From Methylotenera sp. (GTDB taxonomy: Bacteria; Pseudomonadota; Gammaproteobacteria; Burkholderiales; Methylophilaceae), in the NCBI GenBank assembly GCA_014378845.1, contig JACMNB010000006.1, positions 1-34,125 on the forward strand: a DNA stretch of 34,125 nucleotides, written 5' to 3'. Position 1 is the stretch's first letter; the number at the start of each line of letters is the position of its first letter. A program made the translations under genes and the position numbers. The notes beneath the pieces are model-generated. The model saw nothing but the letters and a program-made list of their open reading frames with translations. It had not been told where the DNA came from and did no database searches. Positions 8,133 to 15,327 of this stretch are shown one piece after another.

Positions 8133-8585
8133 TTATAAGTTAGTAATCACTTCCAATGGATAGCGCTTGCCTGCTATATAATCTTCAATACTAGTCAATA
8201 CTTGTGGGCTACGCATTAGGCTGGCTTTATCACGAATGTCATCAATGTCCATCCACACCGCTTGCACGATCCCGTCGTCTAATTCTTGCAGCGGATAATG
8301 CACGCCAGCCTTGCCAATAAACGCAAAACGCAAATAAGTGGTGTCGTTAAGTGTGTGCTTCCATTGATAAACGCCTAGTAGAAAAGTTGGCGTAAACTCA
8401 TAGGCCGATTCTTCCATGGTTTCGCGAATCACCGCTTGAATGAGTGTTTCGTCATCCTCCAAATGGCCCGCAGGCTGGTTGTAACGGTTGCCACGGTCGG
8501 TTACTTCTTCAACCAGCAAAAATTTGCCGTTTTGCTCGATAATCGCAGCAACGGTGGTGTTGGGTTTGAATTGGCTAATTTTCAT
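8133..8585 (-). CDS. nudJ: NUDIX hydrolase, NudJ-type phosphatase
   Basis: NUDIX pyrophosphohydrolase of 150 residues. E. coli NudJ hydrolyses nucleoside di- and triphosphates and the thiamine intermediate HMP-PP. The NUDIX box lies at residues 40-62 (GHLEDDETLIQ, then RETMEES), with serine where the consensus has glycine after EE. The preceding NQPAGH, the later LRFAF, and the C-terminal RSPQVLTSIEDYIAGKRYPLE match NudJ closely. Adjacency to mnmA also matches E. coli. There is no Shine-Dalgarno sequence; the start codon lies in a 14-bp tandem repeat that makes a short upstream frame, MKISQ then TGA, overlapping the nudJ ATG. Confidence 0.9.
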   Translation of the reverse strand: MKISQFKPNTTVAAIIEQNGKFLLVEEVTDRGNRYNQPAGHLEDDETLIQAVIRETMEESAYEFTPTFLLGVYQWKHTLNDTTYLRFAFIGKAGVHYPLQELDDGIVQAVWMDIDDIRDKASLMRSPQVLTSIEDYIAGKRYPLEVITNL

Positions 8586-8633
8586 TGGCTGATTTTCATT
8601 GATTAGTTTTCACTGATTAATTTCATTGATTAG
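8579..8633. repeat. 14-bp tandem repeat (4 units) over the nudJ start
   Basis: Units at 8579-8592, 8593-8606, 8607-8620 and 8621-8633 follow TTTTCATTGATTAG with 1-3 changes; the last lacks one T. On the minus strand each unit carries ATGAAA or GTGAAA. The repeat therefore copies the nudJ start region upstream, out of frame with nudJ. Confidence 0.8.
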
Positions 8634-8776
8634 TTTGCACGATAAGTTGCTTTTAAAGTTTTAACTATTTTAACGCTAAAGCTTATCTAATAGAAATAAG
8701 GCTAGCAGAAATAGACTTTTGTTTTAAGCGTTAAGTTTGTCTTTGAAAATGGCATGCACTCAACTAAAGTACGCGT

Positions 8777-9388
8777 ATGAATGCAAATGGTACTAAAAAA
8801 ATTATTCTCGCCTCACAAAGCCCGCGCCGCGTGGCGCTGCTTAAGCAAATGGGCATTGACTGCCTTGTAATCCCCGCCGATATTGATGAAACGGTTTTAA
8901 ATCTTGAGCCGCCAAACGAGTATGTATTGCGCCTGGCCGAACAAAAAACGCTGGCGATTGCGGCAAAGCTTAACGGGCCATTTGCAGATATACCAGACTT
9001 AAATTCTCCAATTTTGGCAGCTGACACCACTGTAGCCTTAAATAACGAGATTTTTGGTAAGCCAGAAAATGAAGCCGATGCCTTTAATATGTTAAAAAAA
9101 CTCTCAAATAGCACGCACCAAGTGCATACTGCTATTGCGCTGGTATTTAATGGCAAATGTGAAACCGCATTAAATACCACGCTGGTGACGATGATGCCGC
9201 TTAGCGATGCTATGATAAACGCCTATATTGCAAGCAACGAGCCGATGGATAAAGCTGGCAGCTATGCGATTCAAGGCTTGGCGGGCAGTTGGATTAAGCG
9301 AATTGAAGGCAGTTATACAGGCGTGATGGGCTTGCCTGTGTATGAAACGGCCATGCTGTTGGAAAAAATTTGCGGCTATAAAATTTGA
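8777..9388 (+). CDS. maf: Maf-family nucleotide pyrophosphatase (dTTP/UTP type)
   Basis: House-cleaning nucleoside triphosphate pyrophosphatase, probably of the YhdE type acting on dTTP, UTP and modified pyrimidine nucleotides. Markers are the N-terminal ASQSPRR loop (12-18), catalytic D83 in ADTTV, GKPEN (94-98), and DKAGSYAIQGL and GSYTGVMGLP in the C-terminal half. The 203-residue length is normal. It is followed directly by rng, the conserved maf-rng order; the mreBCD genes that often precede it are absent here. There is no clear Shine-Dalgarno sequence before ATG at 8777; TAAAGT sits six bases upstream, a weak -10 candidate. Confidence 0.93.
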   Translation: MNANGTKKIILASQSPRRVALLKQMGIDCLVIPADIDETVLNLEPPNEYVLRLAEQKTLAIAAKLNGPFADIPDLNSPILAADTTVALNNEIFGKPENEADAFNMLKKLSNSTHQVHTAIALVFNGKCETALNTTLVTMMPLSDAMINAYIASNEPMDKAGSYAIQGLAGSWIKRIEGSYTGVMGLPVYETAMLLEKICGYKI

Positions 9389-9401
9389 AGGTATCAAACA
9401 A

Positions 9402-10862
9402 TTGGGACAAGAGATTTTAATTAACGTAACGCCGCAAGAAACGCGTGTGGCGGTGCTAGAACAAGGGATAGCGCAAGAGCTACATATCGAGCGCAGCTCT
9501 TCCTTGGGCATTGTCGGCAATGTGTATCGCGGCAAAGTATGCCGCGTGCTGCCAGGTATGCAATCGGCTTTTGTAGAAATTGGCTTGCAACGCGCAGCGT
9601 TTTTACACGCGGCCGATGTGATGGAATGCCACATTGACGGCGAGCCAACTATTGAGCGGCCGATTCAAGAGGTGCTGCGCGAAGGCCAAAATATTATCGT
9701 GCAAGTCATTAAAGAGCCAATTGGCACCAAGGGCGCGCGCTTAACCACAGAAGTCAGTATTGCTGGGCGTTTTTTGGTATTTTTGCCGCATCAAAATCAT
9801 ATTGGCGTATCGCAGCGCATAGAGGATGAGGACGAGCGCGAATTGCTGCGTAATCGATTGCTGGGGCTGTTGCCAGAAAAGCATGAAGGCGGATTTATTA
9901 TCCGCACCATGAGCGAAACGGCCACAGACAAGGAGCTACTGGCGGATATTGAATATTTATACAAGGTGTGGAAAAAAATCCAGCTTGAATGCAAAACCGC
10001 AGGCGAACGCTCGCTGGTTTTTTACGATTTAAGCTTGCCGCGCCGTATGTTGCGCGATGTGGTCAATGACGAAACGGTCAGTATTCGCGTGGATTCTAAA
10101 GCCATGTATGAGCAGCTAAAAGAATTTGCCGATCTCTATGTAGCCAAGGCGGTTAAGCCGCTTTACCATTATCAGGGCGAGCGGCCGATTTTTGATTTTT
10201 ATAATATTGAAAAAGAAATCGAACGCGCGCTTTCTCGGAAAGTAGAACTAACATCTGGCGGCTATTTGATTTTCGATCAAACCGAAGCATTAACCACAGT
10301 GGATGTAAACACAGGCAGTTTTGTCAGCGGTAAAAATCTATCGGACACTATTTTTAAAACTAACTTAGAGGCCGCGCAGTGCATCGCGCGCCAACTTAGG
10401 CTTAGAAATTTGGGCGGCATCATCATCATCGATTTTATCGATATGGATGAAGATGCGCAGCGCGAAACCGTGCTGGCAGAGCTGCAAAAAGCGGTGGATT
10501 TAGACCGCGCACGCACCAATATTAATGGCTTTACTGCGCTAGGCTTGGTGGAAATGACGCGCAAACGCACCAGAGAAAGTTTAGCGCATTTGCTGTGCGA
10601 GCCTTGTGAAGTGTGCAGTGGGCGCGGCGAACATAAAACCGCGCAAACTATTTGTTATGAAATTATGCGTGAGTTATTACGCGAATCAAAACAATTTAAT
10701 GCCAAAGAATTTAAAATCATTGCATCAACTGACGTAATTGATTTACTGCTAGACGAAGAAGCGCAAAGTTTGGCTAATTTGTCTGACTTTATCAATAAGC
10801 GCGTAACGCTACAGGTTGATGCGCAATACGCGCGCGAAAGCTTCGATATTATTTGGATTTGA
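9402..10862 (+). CDS. rng: Ribonuclease G
   Basis: Endoribonuclease of the RNase E/G family that matures the 16S rRNA 5' end and cleaves some mRNAs. The best start is TTG at 9402: GAAGGT (9387-9392), overlapping the maf stop, lies nine bases upstream, and the product (486 residues) then begins like E. coli RNase G (489). The longer frame from ATG 9342 overlaps maf by 47 bases and adds 20 unrelated residues. Numbered from TTG, an S1 domain covers about 20-110, catalytic aspartates are D301 (TTVDVNTG) and D344 (IIIIDFIDM), and the zinc-link cysteines are C399, C402 and C405. RNase E's long C-terminal scaffold is absent. Confidence 0.95.
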   Translation: MGQEILINVTPQETRVAVLEQGIAQELHIERSSSLGIVGNVYRGKVCRVLPGMQSAFVEIGLQRAAFLHAADVMECHIDGEPTIERPIQEVLREGQNIIVQVIKEPIGTKGARLTTEVSIAGRFLVFLPHQNHIGVSQRIEDEDERELLRNRLLGLLPEKHEGGFIIRTMSETATDKELLADIEYLYKVWKKIQLECKTAGERSLVFYDLSLPRRMLRDVVNDETVSIRVDSKAMYEQLKEFADLYVAKAVKPLYHYQGERPIFDFYNIEKEIERALSRKVELTSGGYLIFDQTEALTTVDVNTGSFVSGKNLSDTIFKTNLEAAQCIARQLRLRNLGGIIIIDFIDMDEDAQRETVLAELQKAVDLDRARTNINGFTALGLVEMTRKRTRESLAHLLCEPCEVCSGRGEHKTAQTICYEIMRELLRESKQFNAKEFKIIASTDVIDLLLDEEAQSLANLSDFINKRVTLQVDAQYARESFDIIWI

Positions 10863-10937
10863 GCCTTAGTTTCAAACGGAAGTTTTGAACACAAACTTTT
10901 AAGCCCCAACTTTAAGCTCAAACTATAAACCACACTT

Positions 10938-12965
10938 TTAAATTGAAGACGCGTTAGAAACGCTGATAAAAGGCATATCTGGCAGGTTGAGTGTTTTAAC
11001 CATCGGTTTTAATAAATCCGCCTCTGCCGCAACCTTGGCTTTTATGGCAGGTTGCACTGCTTTCATCAGTTGTAACAACATGGTATCAAGCGTTTGGCTT
11101 TGTTTGGCAATCGTCGCATATTCATTTTCTACAATCGACAGCCTAAAATCTAAGGCCTGCGAGCTGGCTTTGGCCTCAGTCAAGTTTTTGGTGCGTTCAT
11201 CCAACGTGGTTTTATAAGCGGCAATTTGCGTTTTAAGCGTGGCAAGCACATCTTCTAACCAGCGTTTGGATTGGGCTTCGGCTTGCTCAAATATTTTTTG
11301 CGTTTGCGTGCCCAGTCCTAAAAAAAACTTACGAATTAAAAAGTGTTTTTCGGTTAATACATTGAGCGGGTCACTACAAAAGTCATCAGTAATTTGCTCT
11401 AAGGCCTTCATATTATTAATAAAATTAGACATTTCAAGTGTCGGCGGCTCAAATACTTCAAAACCATGTTTGGTTTGAAATACTTTATAAATATTATCCG
11501 CCAATTTTTTAATATCGGTGCTTTCTTTGGTAATATTAGTCGCCAAATCGTTGGCCTGCTTCATTAAATCGCGCATACCTTTGTTTAAACCAATCGTCGT
11601 CCAGCTATCGCCCATGGCTTGACGGCTTTCAGATAGCGAGCTATCTAAATACGATAAGCTTAGGTGGCGCAGTAGCTTTTTACCGATAAGATTCACTTTA
11701 TCGTTGGCTTGGTTAAAAGTGGGAATCGACGCTTCGTAGCGTTTTCTATCTTCTAACACCTGCGTCAAAATATCTTTCGATGCATCAATATTCTGGCCGC
11801 GCAGGGCACGCAGCTCGATAATTTGCTCGCGCAAAACGGTTAACCGTTGTTGTACTAATTTGCGCGAATTTTTAATCATTTCACTGCATTCGCTGGCAAC
11901 AGTTCGGCCCAAAATCTCGTGTTTGGCTTGAATAATTTGGTCGCCCAGCGTAGCTTCTAGCTCTAAAATGCCGCTTTGTTTAATCAGCGCTTCATTTTTT
12001 TTAATTTTGCCAACCAAGGCCTTTTGTGCAGAAATTGCAAACACGCTTTCGGGCGAAATGCCCAACTGGTGCGCAGTGATGTTCACTTGCTTTTCAATCT
12101 CGTTAAGCACGTCTTGCTTGGGCTTTAGGTCGTCCCACAGCACGTCAATTTTGTTTAATAAAACCAATTTATATTTGGCACGGCCTTTAATAAACTCGTT
12201 CCAAATTTGCATATCCGATTGCGTAATGCCAGTGTCAGTTGCGGTTAAAAACAGCACCGCATGCGCATTGGGGATGATATTGAGCGTTAATTCTGGCTCT
12301 GCACCCAAGGTGTTCAAGCCAGGCGTATCCAGCACCACCAAACCACTTTTTAGTAATGGGTGCGGGTAGTTAATAATGGCGTGACGCCATACCGGAATCT
12401 TTAAAAGGCCTTGCGTTTCCAGCTCGTGCACCATGCCCACATCTTGCGGATTAAACAGGCCCAGCTCTTCTGCTTCGCCTTGCGTCACTTCTTTTTGGTC
12501 GATGAGTTTACGCAGCGTTTCTTTCATCTCTTCAGGCGAATTTAAATTTAGCCTAAATTTTTGCCACGCGTTTGGTGTTGTTTTTAAATAGGTAAGGCTG
12601 TCATTACTGGCGCGCGTGCCAATTGGCAATAGCTTAATACAAGGCTCTTCACGCGCGTCCCAAAAAATTTCAGTTGGGCACATGGTGGTGCGGCTGGGCT
12701 CGCTTGGTAATAATCGTTGATTAAAGTCAGCAAAAAATAGCGCATTAATCGCCTCGGTTTTGCCTCGCGAGAATTCAGCCAAAAACGCCATCACCAGTTG
12801 ATCGCGCTTTAGCATTTCTAGCACGTCGTACAAGCGAAGCTCTTGAATTGCGTCGGTATGCTCGCTTTTGGCTAGCCAATCTCGATAATCGCTGATGGTT
12901 TGCGTTAAGCTGCCACGCCATTCTTGGTATTGATTAACTTTGGCTTCTAAGGTATTCATTGTCAT
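10938..12965 (-). CDS. Dynamin-like large GTPase
   Basis: Bacterial dynamin-family protein of 675 residues, expected to bind GTP and act on membranes; its cellular role is not established. G1 is EFSRGKTE (64-71), preceded by alanine where the first P-loop glycine usually stands. G2 threonines are in SRTTMCPTE (91-99), G3 is DTPG (213-216) and G4 is NKID (271-274). After the GTPase domain the rest is helical and coiled-coil prone, with no clear transmembrane hairpin. From memory the alanine variant is shared by betaproteobacterial relatives. Convergent with rng. A TATAAT ends six bases before the ATG at 12965 and there is no Shine-Dalgarno sequence; a second ATG lies at residue 3. Confidence 0.85.
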   Translation of the reverse strand: MTMNTLEAKVNQYQEWRGSLTQTISDYRDWLAKSEHTDAIQELRLYDVLEMLKRDQLVMAFLAEFSRGKTEAINALFFADFNQRLLPSEPSRTTMCPTEIFWDAREEPCIKLLPIGTRASNDSLTYLKTTPNAWQKFRLNLNSPEEMKETLRKLIDQKEVTQGEAEELGLFNPQDVGMVHELETQGLLKIPVWRHAIINYPHPLLKSGLVVLDTPGLNTLGAEPELTLNIIPNAHAVLFLTATDTGITQSDMQIWNEFIKGRAKYKLVLLNKIDVLWDDLKPKQDVLNEIEKQVNITAHQLGISPESVFAISAQKALVGKIKKNEALIKQSGILELEATLGDQIIQAKHEILGRTVASECSEMIKNSRKLVQQRLTVLREQIIELRALRGQNIDASKDILTQVLEDRKRYEASIPTFNQANDKVNLIGKKLLRHLSLSYLDSSLSESRQAMGDSWTTIGLNKGMRDLMKQANDLATNITKESTDIKKLADNIYKVFQTKHGFEVFEPPTLEMSNFINNMKALEQITDDFCSDPLNVLTEKHFLIRKFFLGLGTQTQKIFEQAEAQSKRWLEDVLATLKTQIAAYKTTLDERTKNLTEAKASSQALDFRLSIVENEYATIAKQSQTLDTMLLQLMKAVQPAIKAKVAAEADLLKPMVKTLNLPDMPFISVSNASSI

Positions 12966-12971
12966 CGCTTT

Positions 12972-12977
12972 ATTATA
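12972..12977 (-). promoter_or_regulatory. TATAAT six bases before the dynamin gene ATG
   Basis: Minus-strand TATAAT (12977-12972), then AAAGCG, then ATG at 12965. The spacing would put +1 on the A of the start codon. No good -35 is visible at 16-18 bases. Confidence 0.4.
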
Positions 12978-13020
12978 AATGCAATTGCAGGCTGAATGAC
13001 TAAACCAGTGACCTTGCCGC

Positions 13021-13596
13021 CTAAAAAATTGTTAACAACTGTGATTCTAGCGTTTTTACAACAGAGATATTGATCATTTGTATCAAAATAATCGCGACCA
13101 TCGGCGAAAAATCAATGCCGCCAGCTGTGGGAAACATGCGCTGAAAGGGCGCTAGAATTGGCCTAGTGAGGCTAGCCAAAACATCGGCAACCGGCGTGTG
13201 CGGATTTACCCAGCTTAAAATCACTTGTAGCAACAGCGCGTAAAAAAACAAATCCAAACTGGTGCGCAAAACGCCAATAAGGCTAAGGCCAAGCAGACTG
13301 GGCCAAGCAGAATGTCCTTCAATACTAAACGGTAAGCCGCGCAGCTTTAACAAGACAATCTGTAGCAAAAGCTGCGTTAAAAATGCCAATAATAATGTAG
13401 AGCAATCAACTTTACCCAAGCTTGGAATAAGCTTGCGCACGGGTTTTACAACAAAATCGGTTAGGCTAATCACCATTTGGCCGAGTGGATTTCTGAACGG
13501 CGCTTTAAGCAACTGCATAAAAAAACGCAATAAAAACAATAGCGTCAGTAAACTAGCTAGCGTGGTTAGCAAAAAATTAAATGCAGAAGAAATCAT
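13021..13596 (-). CDS. yggT: YggT-family integral membrane protein
   Basis: Inner-membrane protein of 191 residues with two YGGT repeats. The first has a hydrophobic segment near residues 5-30 and the FRNPLGQMVISLTDFVVKP loop; the second has a segment near 105-130 and the matching loop SLTRPILAPFQRMFP. Further hydrophobic segments follow each loop. Function is not firmly known, although the family is linked to osmotic tolerance and cell-envelope organisation. The order yggS-proC-yggT is widely conserved. GGAG lies seven bases before ATG at 13596. The ATG also overlaps the TGA of a repeat-encoded 37-codon frame coming from proC. Confidence 0.9.
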   Translation of the reverse strand: MISSAFNFLLTTLASLLTLLFLLRFFMQLLKAPFRNPLGQMVISLTDFVVKPVRKLIPSLGKVDCSTLLLAFLTQLLLQIVLLKLRGLPFSIEGHSAWPSLLGLSLIGVLRTSLDLFFYALLLQVILSWVNPHTPVADVLASLTRPILAPFQRMFPTAGGIDFSPMVAIILIQMINISVVKTLESQLLTIF

Positions 13597-13706
13597 TTAT
13601 TTGCTCCACTATTCAATACATTTGTAGTCATTATATTTTTAGGCATTATGTTTTTAGTCATTACAGCCCTAGCCATTTCAATCTTAGTCATCGCAATCTT
13701 AGTCAT
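13593..13706 (-). CDS. Possible 37-residue leader ORF made of a pentapeptide repeat
   Basis: Between the proC stop and yggT the minus strand reads ATG at 13706 to TGA at 13593 without interruption. The product is six 5-residue units each starting with methionine (MTKIA, MTKIE, MARAV, MTKNI, MPKNI, MTTNV), then LNSGANK. It ends in an ATGA overlap with yggT. No convincing ribosome-binding site precedes the first ATG, though translation could be coupled to proC, whose stop is 7 bases before it. It may be only an in-frame tandem DNA repeat. Confidence 0.25.
   Translation of the reverse strand: MTKIAMTKIEMARAVMTKNIMPKNIMTTNVLNSGANK
13617..13706. repeat. 15-bp tandem repeat (6 units) between proC and yggT
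   Basis: Six 15-base units on the minus strand start at 13706, 13691, 13676, 13661, 13646 and 13631, each beginning ATG. The first two (ATGACTAAGATTGCG and ATGACTAAGATTGAA) differ only at the last two positions, and later units are more diverged. The gradient suggests growth by repeated duplication. Confidence 0.8.
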
Positions 13707-13713
13707 CTCAGTC

Positions 13714-14523
13714 TTAATCCTCTCGGCCAAGTTCTATTCCAAGCGATTTAGCGCGCTCACAAGCTTTTTGCGCAGCCAACACAATCGCTTGTGTCACTTG
13801 TGACTCTTGCAAGCTCAGCAAGCCTTGCTCAGTTGTGCCGCCTTTTGAGGTGACTTGTTCGCGCAAGATATTAATTGGCGTATTGCTAGCATCGGCCAGT
13901 AAGCTTGCGCCTTTAAAGGTGGCAATGCTTAACTGTTTGGCTTGTTCGGCATTTAAACCTAAGGCCAGCGCGGCGGCTTGCAGCGCTTCAATTAAATAAA
14001 AGACATAAGCAGGCCCGCTGCCAGAAATCGCGGTTACCGCGTCCAATTTTTCTTCAGAATCTAGCCATAAAGTGCCGCCAGCCGCGCTTAATACTTGGTC
14101 GGCCAAAGCAATTTGTGAATTACTCACGCTTTGCATGGCGTATAAACCAGTAACGCCCGCTTGAATCTGCGCGGGCGTGTTGGGCATGGCGCGAATAATG
14201 GCGGTGTAATTGCCCAGCCAGCGCGATAAATCGATTAAACGAATACCAGCCGCAATCGAAATAACAAGCTGCTTTGTGAGTATTGTGGCAAGCGTTTTGG
14301 CCATAGTGGGCAATTGCTGCGGCTTAATCGCCAATACAATCACGTCGCAATCTTTTACGCTGGTTAATGTATCGGTTGCGATTACACCTAACTGGCCAAG
14401 ATTAGCGCGTTTATTGGGATCCAGCTCAATCACCGTAATATTTTGCATGACAAATTGTTGATTTTTAAGGCCAACAATTAACGCCTGCGCCATGTTGCCG
14501 CCACCTATAAAGCCTAGTTTCAT
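13714..14523 (-). CDS. proC: Pyrroline-5-carboxylate reductase
   Basis: Final enzyme of proline synthesis, reducing 1-pyrroline-5-carboxylate with NAD(P)H. The Rossmann motif GFIGGGNMA is at residues 4-12, RAMPNTPAQIQAGVTGLY lies in the middle, and the family signature region near the C terminus reads SGSGPAYVFYLIEAL followed by TSKGGTTEQGL. The 269-residue length is normal. It lies between yggS (58 bases upstream) and yggT (117 bases downstream) on the same strand. Both of these gaps contain 15-bp tandem repeats. Confidence 0.96.
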   Translation of the reverse strand: MKLGFIGGGNMAQALIVGLKNQQFVMQNITVIELDPNKRANLGQLGVIATDTLTSVKDCDVIVLAIKPQQLPTMAKTLATILTKQLVISIAAGIRLIDLSRWLGNYTAIIRAMPNTPAQIQAGVTGLYAMQSVSNSQIALADQVLSAAGGTLWLDSEEKLDAVTAISGSGPAYVFYLIEALQAAALALGLNAEQAKQLSIATFKGASLLADASNTPINILREQVTSKGGTTEQGLLSLQESQVTQAIVLAAQKACERAKSLGIELGRED

Positions 14524-14548
14524 TTAATTAGTCTCGCTTACTTATCTT

Positions 14549-14593
14549 CTTGTTTATCCTGGTTGTCCATACCCTGGCTGTCTATATCCTGGC
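14549..14593. repeat. 15-bp tandem repeat (3 units) across the yggS stop codon
   Basis: Minus-strand units GCCAGGATATAGACA (14593-14579), GCCAGGGTATGGACA (14578-14564) and ACCAGGATAAACAAG (14563-14549). The first unit contains the TAG stop of yggS. In the second the same position is TGG, so stop readthrough would continue in frame for 17 codons. Confidence 0.75.
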
Positions 14594-15259
14594 GCCAAAG
14601 AGTGCAGAACCTATGCGCACGATAGTAGCACCTTCAGCAATCGCCACCACATAATCATCTGACATACCAATTGATAAGGTGTCTAGCTCAAATTTTTGTT
14701 TAAGCGTTTTATACACATCAGCCACTATTTTAAATTGCGCATGTTGTATTGCAAGGTCTTTTGTAGGCGCGGGAATCGCCATGATGCCGCGCAATTTAAG
14801 CTGCGGCATGTGACTAATTGCCAAAGCCAAAACCGCCAGCGATTCAATATCCACGCCACTTTTGCTAATCTCATCGCTGCTATTTATTTGAATGCACACG
14901 TTTAATGGCGCGACATTTTGCCCCCGCGCTTCGTTTAATCGCAACGCGATTTTTAGACGATCAACCGAATGCACCCAATCAAAATGTTGCGCGATTAACG
15001 CCGTTTTATTGCTTTGAATGGGGCCAATAAAATGCCAGTCAATCGCCAAGTCGCTTAAGCTCGCTTGTTTGGTAATGGCTTCTTGCACATAGTTTTCGCC
15101 AAAGGCACGCTGCCCCGCCAAATAGGCCGAGCGCATTTTGTCAGCCGTTTGCGCTTTACTAACTGCCAATAAAAGCGTGTGGTTTATTCGCCCGGCTGAA
15201 TGCTCTGCGGCAATAATATTTGCTTGAATTGCTTGCAAGGAATCGGCAATTATGGTCAT
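14582..15259 (-). CDS. yggS: PLP homeostasis protein YggS/PLPBP
   Basis: Pyridoxal-phosphate-binding protein of the alanine-racemase fold without racemase activity, which maintains the vitamin B6 pool and amino-acid balance. The PLP lysine is K35 in LLAVSKAQ. Other family signatures are FGENYVQEA, WHFIGPIQSNK, the GIMAIPAP loop, and LSIGMSDDYVVAIAEG followed by VRIGSALFGAR at the C terminus. The 225-residue length is normal. First gene of yggS-proC-yggT, divergent from pilT. An extended -10 promoter lies about 50 bases upstream. No Shine-Dalgarno sequence is obvious. Confidence 0.95.
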   Translation of the reverse strand: MTIIADSLQAIQANIIAAEHSAGRINHTLLLAVSKAQTADKMRSAYLAGQRAFGENYVQEAITKQASLSDLAIDWHFIGPIQSNKTALIAQHFDWVHSVDRLKIALRLNEARGQNVAPLNVCIQINSSDEISKSGVDIESLAVLALAISHMPQLKLRGIMAIPAPTKDLAIQHAQFKIVADVYKTLKQKFELDTLSIGMSDDYVVAIAEGATIVRIGSALFGARI

Positions 15260-15308
15260 AATTCAAGGACTTTAAACATTTATCTTTAAGTAATACATTA
15301 AGAGCTTA

Positions 15309-15317
15309 ATTATAGCA
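15309..15317 (-). promoter_or_regulatory. Extended -10 promoter for yggS-proC-yggT
   Basis: Minus strand TGCTATAAT (15317-15309) combines a perfect -10 with the TGn extension, which can work without a good -35; none is visible. Transcription would begin near 15302, leaving a leader of about 43 bases. The element abuts the pilT ribosome-binding site (AGGAG, 15317-15321) in the divergent direction. Confidence 0.5.
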
Positions 15318-15327
15318 GGAGCACAGC

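Noticed and set aside
8641-8744. Operator-like inverted repeats (GATAAG/CTTATC and TTAACGCT/AGCGTTAA) between nudJ and maf
   Set aside because: Short arms with long spacers in AT-rich DNA; not above expectation without comparison to relatives.
9342-9401. ATG-initiated N-terminal extension of rng
   Set aside because: Overlaps maf by 47 bases and adds residues unlike RNase G; the TTG at 9402 with a good ribosome-binding site is better.
10869-10890. Weak hairpin in the rng/dynamin convergent gap
   Set aside because: Imperfect 9-bp stem with no T-run on either strand; not a convincing terminator.
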